A stretch of 64,000 nt of DNA from Mycobacterium sp. D16Q14 (GTDB lineage: Bacteria; Actinomycetota; Actinomycetes; Mycobacteriales; Mycobacteriaceae), in the NCBI GenBank assembly GCA_002013415.1, contig MAEX01000020.1:37812-101811 (forward strand), written 5' to 3'. Of the stretch, positions 7,587-16,320 are shown in pieces. Position 1 is the first letter of the stretch. Each line of letters begins with the position of its first letter. The notes beneath the pieces were generated by a model, which worked only from the letters and a program-made list of their open reading frames with translations, ran no database searches and was not told the origin of the DNA. A program made the position numbers and the translations under genes.

Positions 7587-9530
7587 GTGCAACACGACTC
7601 TGCGACCGCGTCACCACACAGCCCGGCCACTGCGTCGAGCACCGTGCGCCTTGCGGTCGTCGTCGGCGCGCTCGGAGTGGTGTTCGGCGATATCGGGACG
7701 AGCCCGATCTACACCATTCAGACGGTCTTCAATCCGGCTGACCCGCACCCCGTGCCGGTAAGCACGGACAACGTGTACGGCATCGTGTCGTTGATCTTCT
7801 GGTCGGTAATGGCGATCGTGACGTTCACGTACGTCACGCTGGTGATGCGCGCCGACAATGAGGGCGAGGGCGGCATCATGGCGCTCATCACGCTGCTGAC
7901 GCGTTGGGGCGGTAAGCAAGGGCGTCGCGGAGCCCTGGCGCTGGCCGGCGGCGGACTCTTTGGCGCCGCGCTGTTTTTCGGAGACAGCATGATCACCCCT
8001 GCTATCTCCGTGCTCTCGGCAATCGAGGGTGTGAAGGTCATTCAGCCGGATCTGGAGGCGTGGATCGTCCCCATCACCGCGGTGATCATCGTCGCCTTGT
8101 TCGCCGTACAACGCCATGGCACCGCCCTCATCGGGCGGTTCTTCGGGCCGGTGATGATCCTATGGTTCCTGGCGATCGGCGCCTGCGGGATCACCGGTAT
8201 CGCCGCGCATCCGGAGATCCTCAGGGCGCTCTCACCCACCTACGCAATCGGTTTCATGGTCGGGCATTTTCACATCGCGTTCTTCGCACTCGCGGCAGTG
8301 GTGCTCTCGGTGACGGGCGCCGAGGCGTTGTACGCCGATATGGGCCACTTCGGGCGCAAGGCCATCACCTATGGGTGGCTCGGTCTGGCGCTGCCCGCGC
8401 TGACGCTGAGCTACTTCGGTCAGGGTGCCCTGATCCTGGGCGATCAATCCGCCGTCAGCGCGCCGTTCTTCTTGTTGACGCCCGAATGGGCACGCTTGCC
8501 GATCGTGCTGCTCGCCACCGCCGCCACGGTGATCGCCTCACAGGCCGTGATCACCGGTGCGTATTCGGTGGCATCGCAAGCAGTTCAGCTCGGTTACCTG
8601 CCACGGTTGCGGATTGCCCACACTTCGGAATCAACGATCGGCCAGATCTACGTGCCGTGGATCAATTGGGTACTGATGGTCTCCGTGCTGACGCTGGTCT
8701 TCGCGTTCCAGACCTCGGCCGCGCTGGCCTACGCGTTCGGCATGGCGGTGACCGGCACCATCACGATCACCACCACGCTGTTCTTTTATGTCGCCCGCAT
8801 CCGCTGGAACACCCCGCTCTGGCTGCTGCTGCTCGGCGCGGGTGCACTGCTGACCATCGACGTGCTGTTCCTGGCGGCGAACATGACCAAGCTGGTTCAT
8901 GGGGCGTGGCTGCCGCTGTTGATCGCACTGACGGCGTTCACGGTGATGACGACATGGGAGCGCGGCCGCACCATCGTGACGCCCGCCCGGGAACAGGCCG
9001 AAGGCCCACTGCGCGCGTTCGTCGACCAACTCAATGGGGACACCACGCATGTGGTGCGCGTGCCCGGAACCGCGGTGTTCCTCAACCGGAGCAAGGACAC
9101 CACGCCGCTCGCGATGCGTGCCAACGTCGAACACAACCATGTGCTCCATGAGCACGTCGTCATCCTGTCGATCGAGACATCGCCGATTCCCCGCGTGGAA
9201 GACGCCGAGCGGACGACCATCGACAATCTCGGATACGCCGAAGACGGGATCATTCACGTCACGGCACGCTTCGGATACATGGAGACCCCGAACGTCCCCC
9301 ACGCACTGGGACTACTCGACCCCGCGCAGACCGAGGGACAAGCCATCCCGATCGACGAGGCCACGTACTTCCTCTCGAAACTAGAACTTGGCAGGGGCAC
9401 GGAGCCGACGATGGCTCGATGGCGCAAGCAGCTGTTCCTCGCCACATCGCATATCACCGCGGACGCCGCCGAGTACTTCGGACTGCCCAGAGACCGCACG
9501 GTCATCATGGGCTCGCGCATCGACGTATGA
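7587..9530 (+). CDS. kup: Kup-type potassium uptake permease
   Basis: A 647-residue protein of the KUP/HAK/KT family, a proton-coupled potassium importer of the cytoplasmic membrane. The signature GDIGTSP in the first helix, about twelve hydrophobic segments to about residue 455, and a soluble C-terminal domain of nearly 190 residues all match the family, and length is typical. GTG start at 7587. A perfect hairpin begins 5 bp after the stop codon and may end the transcript or act on the following dps gene. Confidence 0.92.
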   Translation: MQHDSATASPHSPATASSTVRLAVVVGALGVVFGDIGTSPIYTIQTVFNPADPHPVPVSTDNVYGIVSLIFWSVMAIVTFTYVTLVMRADNEGEGGIMALITLLTRWGGKQGRRGALALAGGGLFGAALFFGDSMITPAISVLSAIEGVKVIQPDLEAWIVPITAVIIVALFAVQRHGTALIGRFFGPVMILWFLAIGACGITGIAAHPEILRALSPTYAIGFMVGHFHIAFFALAAVVLSVTGAEALYADMGHFGRKAITYGWLGLALPALTLSYFGQGALILGDQSAVSAPFFLLTPEWARLPIVLLATAATVIASQAVITGAYSVASQAVQLGYLPRLRIAHTSESTIGQIYVPWINWVLMVSVLTLVFAFQTSAALAYAFGMAVTGTITITTTLFFYVARIRWNTPLWLLLLGAGALLTIDVLFLAANMTKLVHGAWLPLLIALTAFTVMTTWERGRTIVTPAREQAEGPLRAFVDQLNGDTTHVVRVPGTAVFLNRSKDTTPLAMRANVEHNHVLHEHVVILSIETSPIPRVEDAERTTIDNLGYAEDGIIHVTARFGYMETPNVPHALGLLDPAQTEGQAIPIDEATYFLSKLELGRGTEPTMARWRKQLFLATSHITADAAEYFGLPRDRTVIMGSRIDV

Positions 9531-9535
9531 CGTTT

Positions 9536-9570
9536 CCCACCTAATCTGGAATAGATCCAGATTAGGTGGG
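9536..9570. promoter_or_regulatory. perfect 15-bp inverted repeat covering the dps ribosome-binding site
   Basis: Arms 9536-9550 and 9556-9570 are exact reverse complements with a 5-nt spacer. The right arm ends with AGGTGGG, the only Shine-Dalgarno-like sequence before the dps ATG at 9583 (spacing about 12). The element could be a DNA operator, a kup terminator without a T tract, or an RNA hairpin that hides the dps ribosome-binding site. Confidence 0.7.
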
Positions 9571-9582
9571 ATTGTATTAAGC

Positions 9583-10074
9583 ATGAGTACTTCAGCCCGT
9601 ACACCCGAATCCGATGTCACAAACTTCCAACCGTCTGCAGAACTGACCGGCCACTTGCAACAAGTCCTGGTTGACCTGATCGAGCTTCACCTGCAGGGCA
9701 AGCAGGCGCACTGGAACGTCGTGGGAAGTAACTTCCGCGACCTGCACCTGCAGCTCGACGAGCTCGTCGACTTCGCCCGCGAGTCCAGCGACACCGTCGC
9801 CGAGCGGATGCGTGCACTCGACGCCTTGCCCGATGGCCGTTCGGACACGGTGGCGGCCAGCACGACGCTGCCGGAATTCCCGCCCTACGAACGCAGCACC
9901 GGCGATGTGGTCGACCTGATCACCACCCGCATCTACGCCACGGTGAAGACGCTGCGCGCAGTACACGATTCGGTGGACGACGAAGACCCGACCACCGCCG
10001 ACATCCTGCATCAGCTGATCGCCGGTCTGGAAAAGCTGGCCTGGCTGATCAAGTCCGAGAATCGGAAGGTGTAG
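9583..10074 (+). CDS. dps: Dps family ferritin-like DNA-protection/iron-storage protein (Dps2 type)
   Basis: A 163-residue Dps protein that oxidises Fe(II) with peroxide and stores the iron in a dodecamer; some members also bind DNA. The ferroxidase signature is visible at about residues 40-62 (KQAHWNVVG, then LHLQLDELVD), giving the His and Asp/Glu ligands shared between subunits. The short basic C-terminus and overall sequence recall M. smegmatis Dps2 rather than Dps1, from memory. The ATG at 9583 follows a perfect 15-bp inverted repeat; no other ribosome-binding site is seen, so translation may depend on that element. The nearest upstream gene is kup on the same strand. Confidence 0.9.
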   Translation: MSTSARTPESDVTNFQPSAELTGHLQQVLVDLIELHLQGKQAHWNVVGSNFRDLHLQLDELVDFARESSDTVAERMRALDALPDGRSDTVAASTTLPEFPPYERSTGDVVDLITTRIYATVKTLRAVHDSVDDEDPTTADILHQLIAGLEKLAWLIKSENRKV

Positions 10075-10096
10075 CTGCTTACGCGATGATGGACCG

Positions 10097-10747
10097 ATGC
10101 ATGCTGTGAAACGCTTCGCGACGATCATTGGTCTACTCAGCGCGGTGCTGCTCTGGGGCCCCAACCCCGGACTGGCTCGCGCGGCCGATGCCTCACCCGC
10201 CGGAGATGTGCTCTCCCTCGGTGATCCGGCGGCTCCCGGGCAGATCGACCTGTACTTGGATCCGCTGTGCCCCTACAGCGGAAAGATGGTTCAAAGCCAG
10301 GGCGACGAGATCGGGCGGCGCATCGAATCGGGCAAGCTGCACATCAACCTCAGGTTCGTGGACTTCCTCGACAAGTACTCGGCCAGCGGCACTTACGACA
10401 GCCGCGCGATCTATGCGGCGTTCGTCGTGGCCGATCAGTCACGGTCGAGTGATACGACCTGGCGCTTCATCCAGCGGTTCTACGCGAAGGATCAGCAGCC
10501 CGAGGAAGAAGGGGACACGGACCTCAGTAATGACCAGCTGGCGGAGCTGGCGAACGGCGTCGGCGCTCCCCAGAGTGCGCAGGACCTCATCCGGGTCGGC
10601 CTGCCGGTGCCCTTTGACCCGCGCGTCATCGCGGCGAACAACCTTCCGCTGCTGCGGGCCTTCCCCAAATCCGGTGTGCCTATGGTCGTGATCGACAACC
10701 AGCCCGTCGACGGCGAATCGGACTGGCTGAGCAGAACACCGCGGTAG
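10097..10747 (+). CDS. secreted DsbA-like thioredoxin-fold protein
   Basis: A 216-residue exported protein. A signal peptide is evident (basic MHAVKR, hydrophobic core to about residue 20, likely cleavage after ARA near residue 29). The mature part is a DsbA-like thioredoxin fold with active-site motif CPYS (Cys58 to Ser61) in DPLCPY, so only one active-site cysteine is present instead of CxxC, and a cis-Pro loop (SGVPMVV) near the end. A single-cysteine site suggests an isomerase, reductase or mixed-disulfide role rather than a classical oxidase. It lies 22 bp after dps on the same strand. Confidence 0.82.
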   Translation: MHAVKRFATIIGLLSAVLLWGPNPGLARAADASPAGDVLSLGDPAAPGQIDLYLDPLCPYSGKMVQSQGDEIGRRIESGKLHINLRFVDFLDKYSASGTYDSRAIYAAFVVADQSRSSDTTWRFIQRFYAKDQQPEEEGDTDLSNDQLAELANGVGAPQSAQDLIRVGLPVPFDPRVIAANNLPLLRAFPKSGVPMVVIDNQPVDGESDWLSRTPR

Positions 10748-10775
10748 CGGCGTAACTCTGCGAGATACTGGCACC

Positions 10776-11594
10776 GTGTCCGTGAACTCGAAGGTTTCGC
10801 GCTCGTGGCTTCTGGTGAGCCCTTCCCGCGAGCCTGACCTCAACGCCGCCGTCGCGTCCACCAATGCCGACGAGGTGATCCTGGACCTGGAAGACGCCGT
10901 CGCACCAAACGAGAAGGAACCGGCACGCGAACGCGTGATGGAATACCTCAACTCCGGCGGGCAGGCTTGGGTACGCGTCAACGACGCATCAAGCGAGTTT
11001 TGGTCGGCCGACTGCCGGACTCTCGCCGACGCCCGCGGCCTGAAAGGCGTGGTACTCGCCAAGACCGAGGGTGGAAACCACATGTGGGACACCGCAAACC
11101 GCCTCGGTGGCGAAGCTCCGGTGATCGCGCTGATCGAAACCGCGCGCGGTATGTCCCGCGTGCACGACATCGCGGCCGCTCGCCCCTGTTTTCGCATCGC
11201 CTTTGGCGTCAACGACTACACGCTCGATATCGGCGTCGAGCAAGACCCATTGGCCTTGGCGTACAGCCGCTCTCAGCTCGTAGTTGCTTCGCGTGCCGCA
11301 CACATCCCAGGGCCGATCGACGGGCCGACTCGTGACCCGGACCAGTTGGCTGAGGGGGTCGCGCTGACTCGCCAGATGGGTATGACGGGAAAGCTGGCAC
11401 TCCACTCGGCGGATGCCGACACCATCAACAAGGGGCTGAGCCCTTCCGATGAGGACGTGTCCTGGGCGCGAGACTTCGTCGAACAGTTCAATAGTCACGG
11501 CGGAAAGCCCAAGGACGGCAGCGATCTGCCTCGACTGAACCGCGCCCGAATCATCCTGGAGCGAGCACGGATGCTCGGCCTGATCACGTCCTAG
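10776..11594 (+). CDS. HpcH/HpaI-CitE family lyase
   Basis: A 272-residue TIM-barrel enzyme of the CitE/HpcH family, which cleaves or forms C-C bonds in acyl-CoA substrates such as citramalyl-, malyl- or 3-hydroxyacyl-CoA. Visible hallmarks are the LDLEDAV strand (metal and CoA site), WVRVND and the catalytic LIETARG motif. Length fits stand-alone CitE proteins such as Rv2498c, but the sequence is clearly a different paralogue. GTG start. Its 3' end overlaps the convergent M20 gene by 11 bp. The physiological substrate is not evident. Confidence 0.82.
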   Translation: MSVNSKVSRSWLLVSPSREPDLNAAVASTNADEVILDLEDAVAPNEKEPARERVMEYLNSGGQAWVRVNDASSEFWSADCRTLADARGLKGVVLAKTEGGNHMWDTANRLGGEAPVIALIETARGMSRVHDIAAARPCFRIAFGVNDYTLDIGVEQDPLALAYSRSQLVVASRAAHIPGPIDGPTRDPDQLAEGVALTRQMGMTGKLALHSADADTINKGLSPSDEDVSWARDFVEQFNSHGGKPKDGSDLPRLNRARIILERARMLGLITS

Positions 11595-12834
11595 CGGTAA
11601 GCCGTGACAGCGCCGCCACGGTGAGCGCCTCGATCCCGGTGCTGAGCGTGGGTTCCAGGACCGGCGCGAACTCCGGGGAATGGTTGGACGGGACCGGTTT
11701 TCCGGCCGCCGCGGCATCTTCAAAACGCTGCTGCGTGTACCCGCCCCAAAACCAGAATGCGGTGGGGACACCGGCGGCAGTCCCGAAGAATCCGACATCC
11801 TCACTGCCTGCCAGCGGATTCGGAGACTCGATCACCCGGTCGGCACCGAAGTGCTCACGGAACACCGCGGCGATCGCCTGCATCGCAGCGGTGTCGACGA
11901 CGGTGACCGGGAATGAGTGCATCGAGGTCACCGCCGGTTCCTTGTCGGCACCCGAGGCCGTCGACTCGGCCTGCGCGATCCGTGTGATGGAGGCCAACGT
12001 CTTTGTGCGGACGTCCTCGTTGAAGGTGCGGACGTTGATGCCGAGTTCGGCGTCGTCGGGGATGATGTTGTCCTTCGCCCCGGCGTGCAGGTATCCGACG
12101 GTGACCACCGCGGGCTCGAACGGAGACAGCTCGCGCGACACGATGGTCTGCAGCCGCTGCACCACATTCGAGGCCATCACCACCGGATCGATTGTCGATT
12201 CCGGTTGCGAGCCATGCCCGCCCCGGCCGAACAGCTGCATCTTGAGGGAATCCGAGGCCGCCAGCGCCGTGCCCGTCTTGTATGCGATCATCCCCGCAGG
12301 CAGCGGGCCGACGTGCTGACCGAGAACGACCTCGGGCCTGGGGAACCGATCGAGGATGCCGTCGGCGATCATCGCCTTCGCGCCGCCGCCCACTTCTTCG
12401 GCGGGCTGAAAGACCGCGACCACCGTTCCCGACCATTGCTTCTTGAGCTCGTTGAGCAGCCGGAGGGCGCCCACCAGCGCCGTGACGTGCATATCGTGTC
12501 CACACGCATGCATGACAGGAACCTCCCTGCCATCAGGATTGGTGGCACGCTCGGTGCTGGCATAGGGGAGGCCGGTCTGCTCCTGTACCGGGAGCGCGTC
12601 GAAGTCGGCTCGCAGCCACACCACCGGGCCGGTTCCGTTGCGAAGTACCGCAACAACTCCGGTGCCACCGACACCCGCCGTCACCTCCAGCCCGAGCGGC
12701 GCGATGATCTCCTGGATCTTTCCCGCGGTGCGGTGTTCCTGGAACGACAATTCCGGATGCTGATGCAGGTCTCGGTAGAAGTCGGCCAAGTTCCCCAAGT
12801 TCTCAGCCCAGTTGTCGGGCAGCGTAATCGCCAT
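11584..12834 (-). CDS. M20 family amidohydrolase/peptidase
   Basis: A 416-residue metallohydrolase of the M20D type (hippurate hydrolase, AbgB, IAA-amino acid hydrolase). Metal-site motifs MHACGHDMH at about residue 102-110 and QPAEEVGGGAK are clear, with a C-terminal SEDVGFFG metal ligand region. It should hydrolyse N-acyl amino acids or related amides in the cytoplasm. The ATG at 12834 is preferred to an in-frame start 12 bp upstream because GGGAGG precedes it. It is divergent from an FAD-dependent amino-acid-oxidase-like gene, with 74 bp between starts. Confidence 0.87.
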   Translation of the reverse strand: MAITLPDNWAENLGNLADFYRDLHQHPELSFQEHRTAGKIQEIIAPLGLEVTAGVGGTGVVAVLRNGTGPVVWLRADFDALPVQEQTGLPYASTERATNPDGREVPVMHACGHDMHVTALVGALRLLNELKKQWSGTVVAVFQPAEEVGGGAKAMIADGILDRFPRPEVVLGQHVGPLPAGMIAYKTGTALAASDSLKMQLFGRGGHGSQPESTIDPVVMASNVVQRLQTIVSRELSPFEPAVVTVGYLHAGAKDNIIPDDAELGINVRTFNEDVRTKTLASITRIAQAESTASGADKEPAVTSMHSFPVTVVDTAAMQAIAAVFREHFGADRVIESPNPLAGSEDVGFFGTAAGVPTAFWFWGGYTQQRFEDAAAAGKPVPSNHSPEFAPVLEPTLSTGIEALTVAALSRLTART

Positions 12835-12908
12835 GTGGCCTCCCACTCTGTGTGCTTCTGCGACTCAGTTCGACAATACGGCGATCGTCACGACCTACCC
12901 TCGGATAC

Positions 12909-14069
12909 GTGAGCCAATCCATCGACACCGAACTCTCCGTCGACGCCATCGTCGTCGGAGGTGGGATGTCGGGCGCATCGATTGCCTACGAACTGGCCGA
13001 GCACCGAACCGTCGCATTACTGGAACGCGAATCGACCCTCGCGTTCCACACGACCGGACGGTCCGCCGCGACCTTCATCGAGAACTACGGGAATCCCGTC
13101 ATCCGAATGTTGACAGCGGCCAGCCGCGATTTCTTCACCGATCCCCGTGAGGGTTTCGAGGCTCCACTCGCAACCTCCTTGCCGCTGTTGATCATCGCCG
13201 ATGAAGCGCACGCGGACACACTTCGGGAAGGGCATCGGGAAGCCTCCCGGCAGGGTTGTCACACGGAGCTGGTGGACGGCGCGGTCGCCGAGCAGATCAA
13301 CCCCTACCTGCGCCCGGGGCACATCCGATTGGCGGCGGTCGACCGCACGCCGATGGAGCTCGACGTCCATGGGCTGCATCAGGGATATGTACGCGGATTC
13401 CGCCGGCGCGGCGGAATCATCGTCAAGTCGGCTCCCATCGTGAGCGGCAGCCGCCATCAGGGCAGGTGGGTCCTGCGGGATTCCTCCGGACGGGCCTTTG
13501 AGGCGGCGACCGTCGTGAACGCCGCCGGGGCGTGGTGCGATGAACTCGCGCGCGCCATGGGCGCTCGTCCGGTGGGAATCCAGCCACTTCGACGCACCGC
13601 GTTCATGGTATCCGCATCGCAGGCGAATCCCACCGGCTCGCTTCCCATGACCCTGGATGTCTCCGAGAGTTTCTATTTCAAGCCCGATGGCACCCAATTC
13701 CTCTGTTCGCCCGCCGACGAGACGCTTCAGTCACCCGGAGACCCGCGCCCGGACGAACTCGAGATGGCCCGGGCGATCGGGATGATCAATAAGGCGACCA
13801 CTCTCGGCATTCGGAGTGTGAACTCGGCCTGGGCGGGACTGCGGTCCTTCACCTCCGACCGCACTCCCGTCGTGGGCGAAGACCCGGATGTCGAGGGCTT
13901 CTTCTGGTACGCCGCCCAGGGCGGCTACGGCATCCAGATGGCCCCCGCCCTTGCTCGAGTGGGGGCCGCATTCGCCACCGGCAATCCCCTCCCCGAGGCG
14001 CTAGCCGTGCGGGGTCTGACCTCCGCGATGCTGAGACCTGATCGCGATTCACTGCGTGCCCGTCCCTAG
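12909..14069 (+). CDS. FAD-dependent amino acid/amine oxidase-like enzyme (DAO family)
   Basis: A 386-residue flavoprotein. The N-terminal dinucleotide-binding motif (VVGGGMSGASIAYELAE, starting near residue 14) and a C-terminal DAO-type segment (GLRSFTSDRTPVVGED followed by AAQGGYGIQMAPA) are typical of glycine oxidase, sarcosine oxidase and D-amino acid dehydrogenase relatives. The GTG at 12909 is used because longer starts add residues unrelated to the fold. Together with the M20 amidohydrolase on the other strand it suggests release and oxidation of an amino acid or amine, which is inference. Confidence 0.83.
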   Translation: MSQSIDTELSVDAIVVGGGMSGASIAYELAEHRTVALLERESTLAFHTTGRSAATFIENYGNPVIRMLTAASRDFFTDPREGFEAPLATSLPLLIIADEAHADTLREGHREASRQGCHTELVDGAVAEQINPYLRPGHIRLAAVDRTPMELDVHGLHQGYVRGFRRRGGIIVKSAPIVSGSRHQGRWVLRDSSGRAFEAATVVNAAGAWCDELARAMGARPVGIQPLRRTAFMVSASQANPTGSLPMTLDVSESFYFKPDGTQFLCSPADETLQSPGDPRPDELEMARAIGMINKATTLGIRSVNSAWAGLRSFTSDRTPVVGEDPDVEGFFWYAAQGGYGIQMAPALARVGAAFATGNPLPEALAVRGLTSAMLRPDRDSLRARP

Positions 14070-14125
14070 CTGCCTCGCCCGCGCTCCCGGACCACTTCGG
14101 GTGAACCCTGTTATCGTCGGCCACG

Positions 14126-14959
14126 ATGGTGAACATGGATCGACGCCGCATGATGGCGTTCTCAGGGCTTGGCATGTTGGCAGCAGCGGTTTCCATGCCG
14201 GAAGCGTGGGCGGAACCGTCACCACAGAACCCACCCGGCCGCCCGCCCGCGGCCCCTCCGACCGGCAAGTATGTCTTCGTCGACGAGTTTGACGGACCAG
14301 CCGGGTCGGCGCCCGATAGATCCAAGTGGGCGATCTCAAAGGCTCGCGAGTCCATGAAGGACCCGACCTTTTGGGAGCTCCCCGAAAATGTCGGCCAGTA
14401 TCGAGACGATCGCAAGAACGTCTTTCTCGACGGCAACTCGAACCTGGTCATCAAGGCCGTAAAAGAAGGCAACACGTACTACGGCGGCAAGATCTACAGC
14501 ACGACCGAACTCGGTGTCGGCTACACCTGGGAAGCCCGTATTAAGTTCAACTGCCTGACCCCGGGCGCGTGGCCCGCGTTCTGGCTCGGCAGTGACCAGG
14601 ACGGTGAGATCGACATCGTCGAGTGGTACGGCAATGGCAGCTGGCCGGCCGCAACCACCGTGCACGCCAAGGCAAACGGCTCAGAATGGAAGACTCACAA
14701 CCTGTCCCTCGACAACGCGTGGCACACCTGGCGCACCCAGTGGGACGACAAGGGCATTCGGTTCTGGAAGGACTACACGGACGGAGCGGCACCGTATTTC
14801 GAGGTCGCCGCGAACTCCCTCGCGGACTGGCCGTTCAACAATCCCGGACACAAGGCATTTCCCGTGCTGAACCTGGCCGTGGCCGGATCCGGTGGCGGCG
14901 ATCCCCGCGGCGGCACCTACCCCGCTGAGATGCTCGTCGACTGGATACGCGTCTGGTAG
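14126..14959 (+). CDS. secreted glycoside hydrolase family 16 protein
   Basis: A 277-residue secreted beta-glucanase-like enzyme. The N-terminus carries a Tat-like twin-arginine sequence (DRRRMMAF) and a hydrophobic core ending in AWA, then a proline-rich linker. The GH16 catalytic motif ExDxxE is present: Glu161 (nucleophile), Asp163 and Glu166 (acid/base) in GEIDIVEW. GH16 enzymes cut beta-1,3 or beta-1,3-1,4 glucans and related galactans. It ends 1 bp before the convergent sulfide-oxidoreductase gene. Substrate is unknown; roles in environmental glucan use or remodelling are possible. Confidence 0.88.
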   Translation: MVNMDRRRMMAFSGLGMLAAAVSMPEAWAEPSPQNPPGRPPAAPPTGKYVFVDEFDGPAGSAPDRSKWAISKARESMKDPTFWELPENVGQYRDDRKNVFLDGNSNLVIKAVKEGNTYYGGKIYSTTELGVGYTWEARIKFNCLTPGAWPAFWLGSDQDGEIDIVEWYGNGSWPAATTVHAKANGSEWKTHNLSLDNAWHTWRTQWDDKGIRFWKDYTDGAAPYFEVAANSLADWPFNNPGHKAFPVLNLAVAGSGGGDPRGGTYPAEMLVDWIRVW

Positions 14960-14960
14960 C

Positions 14961-16139
14961 TCAGCTGCCGATGCGCACGTCGTGTGACTCCCACATGTCG
15001 CGCCATTCAGCTTCTTCGTCCTGTTTGTCGTGATGCTGACCAGCGGACGGTTCGGTGAGTGTGATCGTCGGGTGTGGCAATGTGAAGAAGTCACCTTTAC
15101 CCTGTGCCGCACGATGCTGACCGGTATCGAGGTAGCAGTACCCTAGTCCCGAGAGCTCTGCAGTCCGGTCGGACCTGTCAAGATAGTGAAGTACGTTCTG
15201 GGCAGCGGCTTTCGCACCATTCTTAGCGAAGATGGCAGCCTTCGGCAGAGGCCTGCCGGACGGCGATGTCACCGACACGACGTCACCGATCGCCCAGATG
15301 CCCTCGTACGAGGTTTGCATGGTCTGTGTATCGACGCCGATCCATTCCGGTCCGTTTATGGTGACTGACGGCTCATGCGGCGGAACGAACACCAACAAGT
15401 CGAAACTCACTGTGGCACCATCCTTGAACACGACAACCTTCCTGTCGGGGTCGACGCGTTCTGTGGTGCGCTCACCATGGAAGGTGATCTCGTTGTCCGT
15501 GAGCAGCTGTACCAGCTGCGGCCCCGCATAGGGACCAGCCGAAGGCATCGGGTGCTTCTCTGGGGTGTACACGCTGATATCGACATCCGACCGTATGCCC
15601 TTGTCATTCAAGAAGTCCGAGGCCAGTAGGGCTCCCTCATAGGGGGCCACTGGACAGCGATAGGGCTGTGACGTCACCAGGAAGACGAGCTTGCTTCCCG
15701 AGAAGTTTTCGAGCGCGCGCCGGGCATCACCGGCTGCGGCAACGCCGTAGTAGTGCACCGCGTCGCCTCGGGCGGCCGCTTCCGTCAAGCCCGGAATCTT
15801 GTCGAGAGCATTGCGCGCACCCGTGGCGATGACGAGCGCGTCAAAGTCCAGCGTTGACGAGTCGGACAAGGTTACGGTGCGCGCGTTGGGATCGATTCGG
15901 GCGACGGAGCCCGTCACGGTGGTTATCCCCGACAATGCCTCGGAACTGGGCCGAATGGGCACACTTGCCGCATCGCGCCAGCCTCGCATGACCCACGGCA
16001 AGGTAAATCCCAAAAAGTGAGTGAAGTCCTCGTCCACGATGGTGATATCGAGGTCACCGACCGGTACGTGAGACCGGCGCAGTTCGTTGATCACGCTCAG
16101 ACCGCCGATTCCGGCACCCAGGATGACGACCTTCTTCAT
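14961..16139 (-). CDS. sulfide:quinone/flavocytochrome-c sulfide dehydrogenase-like flavoprotein
   Basis: A 392-residue FAD enzyme of the disulfide-oxidoreductase superfamily. GAGIGGLSVINEL at residues 8-20 binds FAD and GDVVSV near 285 closes the FAD site. Two cysteines, Cys162 (PYRCPVAPYEG) and Cys335 (LGYCYLDTG), lie where flavocytochrome-c sulfide dehydrogenase and some sulfide:quinone reductases carry their redox disulfide, so sulfide or persulfide oxidation is likely. No membrane helix is obvious; SQRs attach through amphipathic C-terminal segments. It lies 181 bp downstream of the Rv2466c-like gene on the same strand and belongs to the neighbourhood of the CsoR-family repressor. A generic NADH:acceptor oxidoreductase is the alternative. 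Confidence 0.75.
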   Translation of the reverse strand: MKKVVILGAGIGGLSVINELRRSHVPVGDLDITIVDEDFTHFLGFTLPWVMRGWRDAASVPIRPSSEALSGITTVTGSVARIDPNARTVTLSDSSTLDFDALVIATGARNALDKIPGLTEAAARGDAVHYYGVAAAGDARRALENFSGSKLVFLVTSQPYRCPVAPYEGALLASDFLNDKGIRSDVDISVYTPEKHPMPSAGPYAGPQLVQLLTDNEITFHGERTTERVDPDRKVVVFKDGATVSFDLLVFVPPHEPSVTINGPEWIGVDTQTMQTSYEGIWAIGDVVSVTSPSGRPLPKAAIFAKNGAKAAAQNVLHYLDRSDRTAELSGLGYCYLDTGQHRAAQGKGDFFTLPHPTITLTEPSAGQHHDKQDEEAEWRDMWESHDVRIGS

Positions 16140-16168
16140 GTTCTACGCTCCCTCTTCCTGAACAGGCC

Positions 16169-16180
16169 CCTGTGCACAGG
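16169..16180. promoter_or_regulatory. 12-bp perfect palindrome upstream of the sulfide-oxidoreductase gene
   Basis: CCTGTGCACAGG is a perfect palindrome 30 bp upstream of the start of the flavoprotein gene (ATG at 16139, minus strand). Its position suits a repressor site; no regulator can be assigned. Confidence 0.35.
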
Positions 16181-16264
16181 AGCAGACGGTGGTGTGCCGT
16201 GCCCGCCACACCATTGATCCTCGGGGACTTTGTTTTTCACGGATTGAATGTGGAGACCACAGCC

Positions 16265-16278
16265 AGACCACGTGGTCT
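16265..16278. promoter_or_regulatory. 14-bp perfect palindrome between the Rv2466c-like and flavoprotein genes
   Basis: AGACCACGTGGTCT is a perfect 14-bp palindrome 43 bp past the end of the Rv2466c-like gene and about 126 bp before the flavoprotein start. It has no loop, so it is more likely a protein-binding site than a terminator. It does not resemble the ATACC-N6-GGTAT operator of this locus. Confidence 0.35.
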
Positions 16279-16320
16279 TTGAACAGACGGAGCACGTCAC
16301 TGCATGGCACATGAGCGGCC

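Noticed and set aside
9536..9570. Hairpin after kup as a standard intrinsic terminator
   Set aside because: It lacks a T tract on either strand and includes the dps ribosome-binding site; a terminator role is possible but not supported alone.
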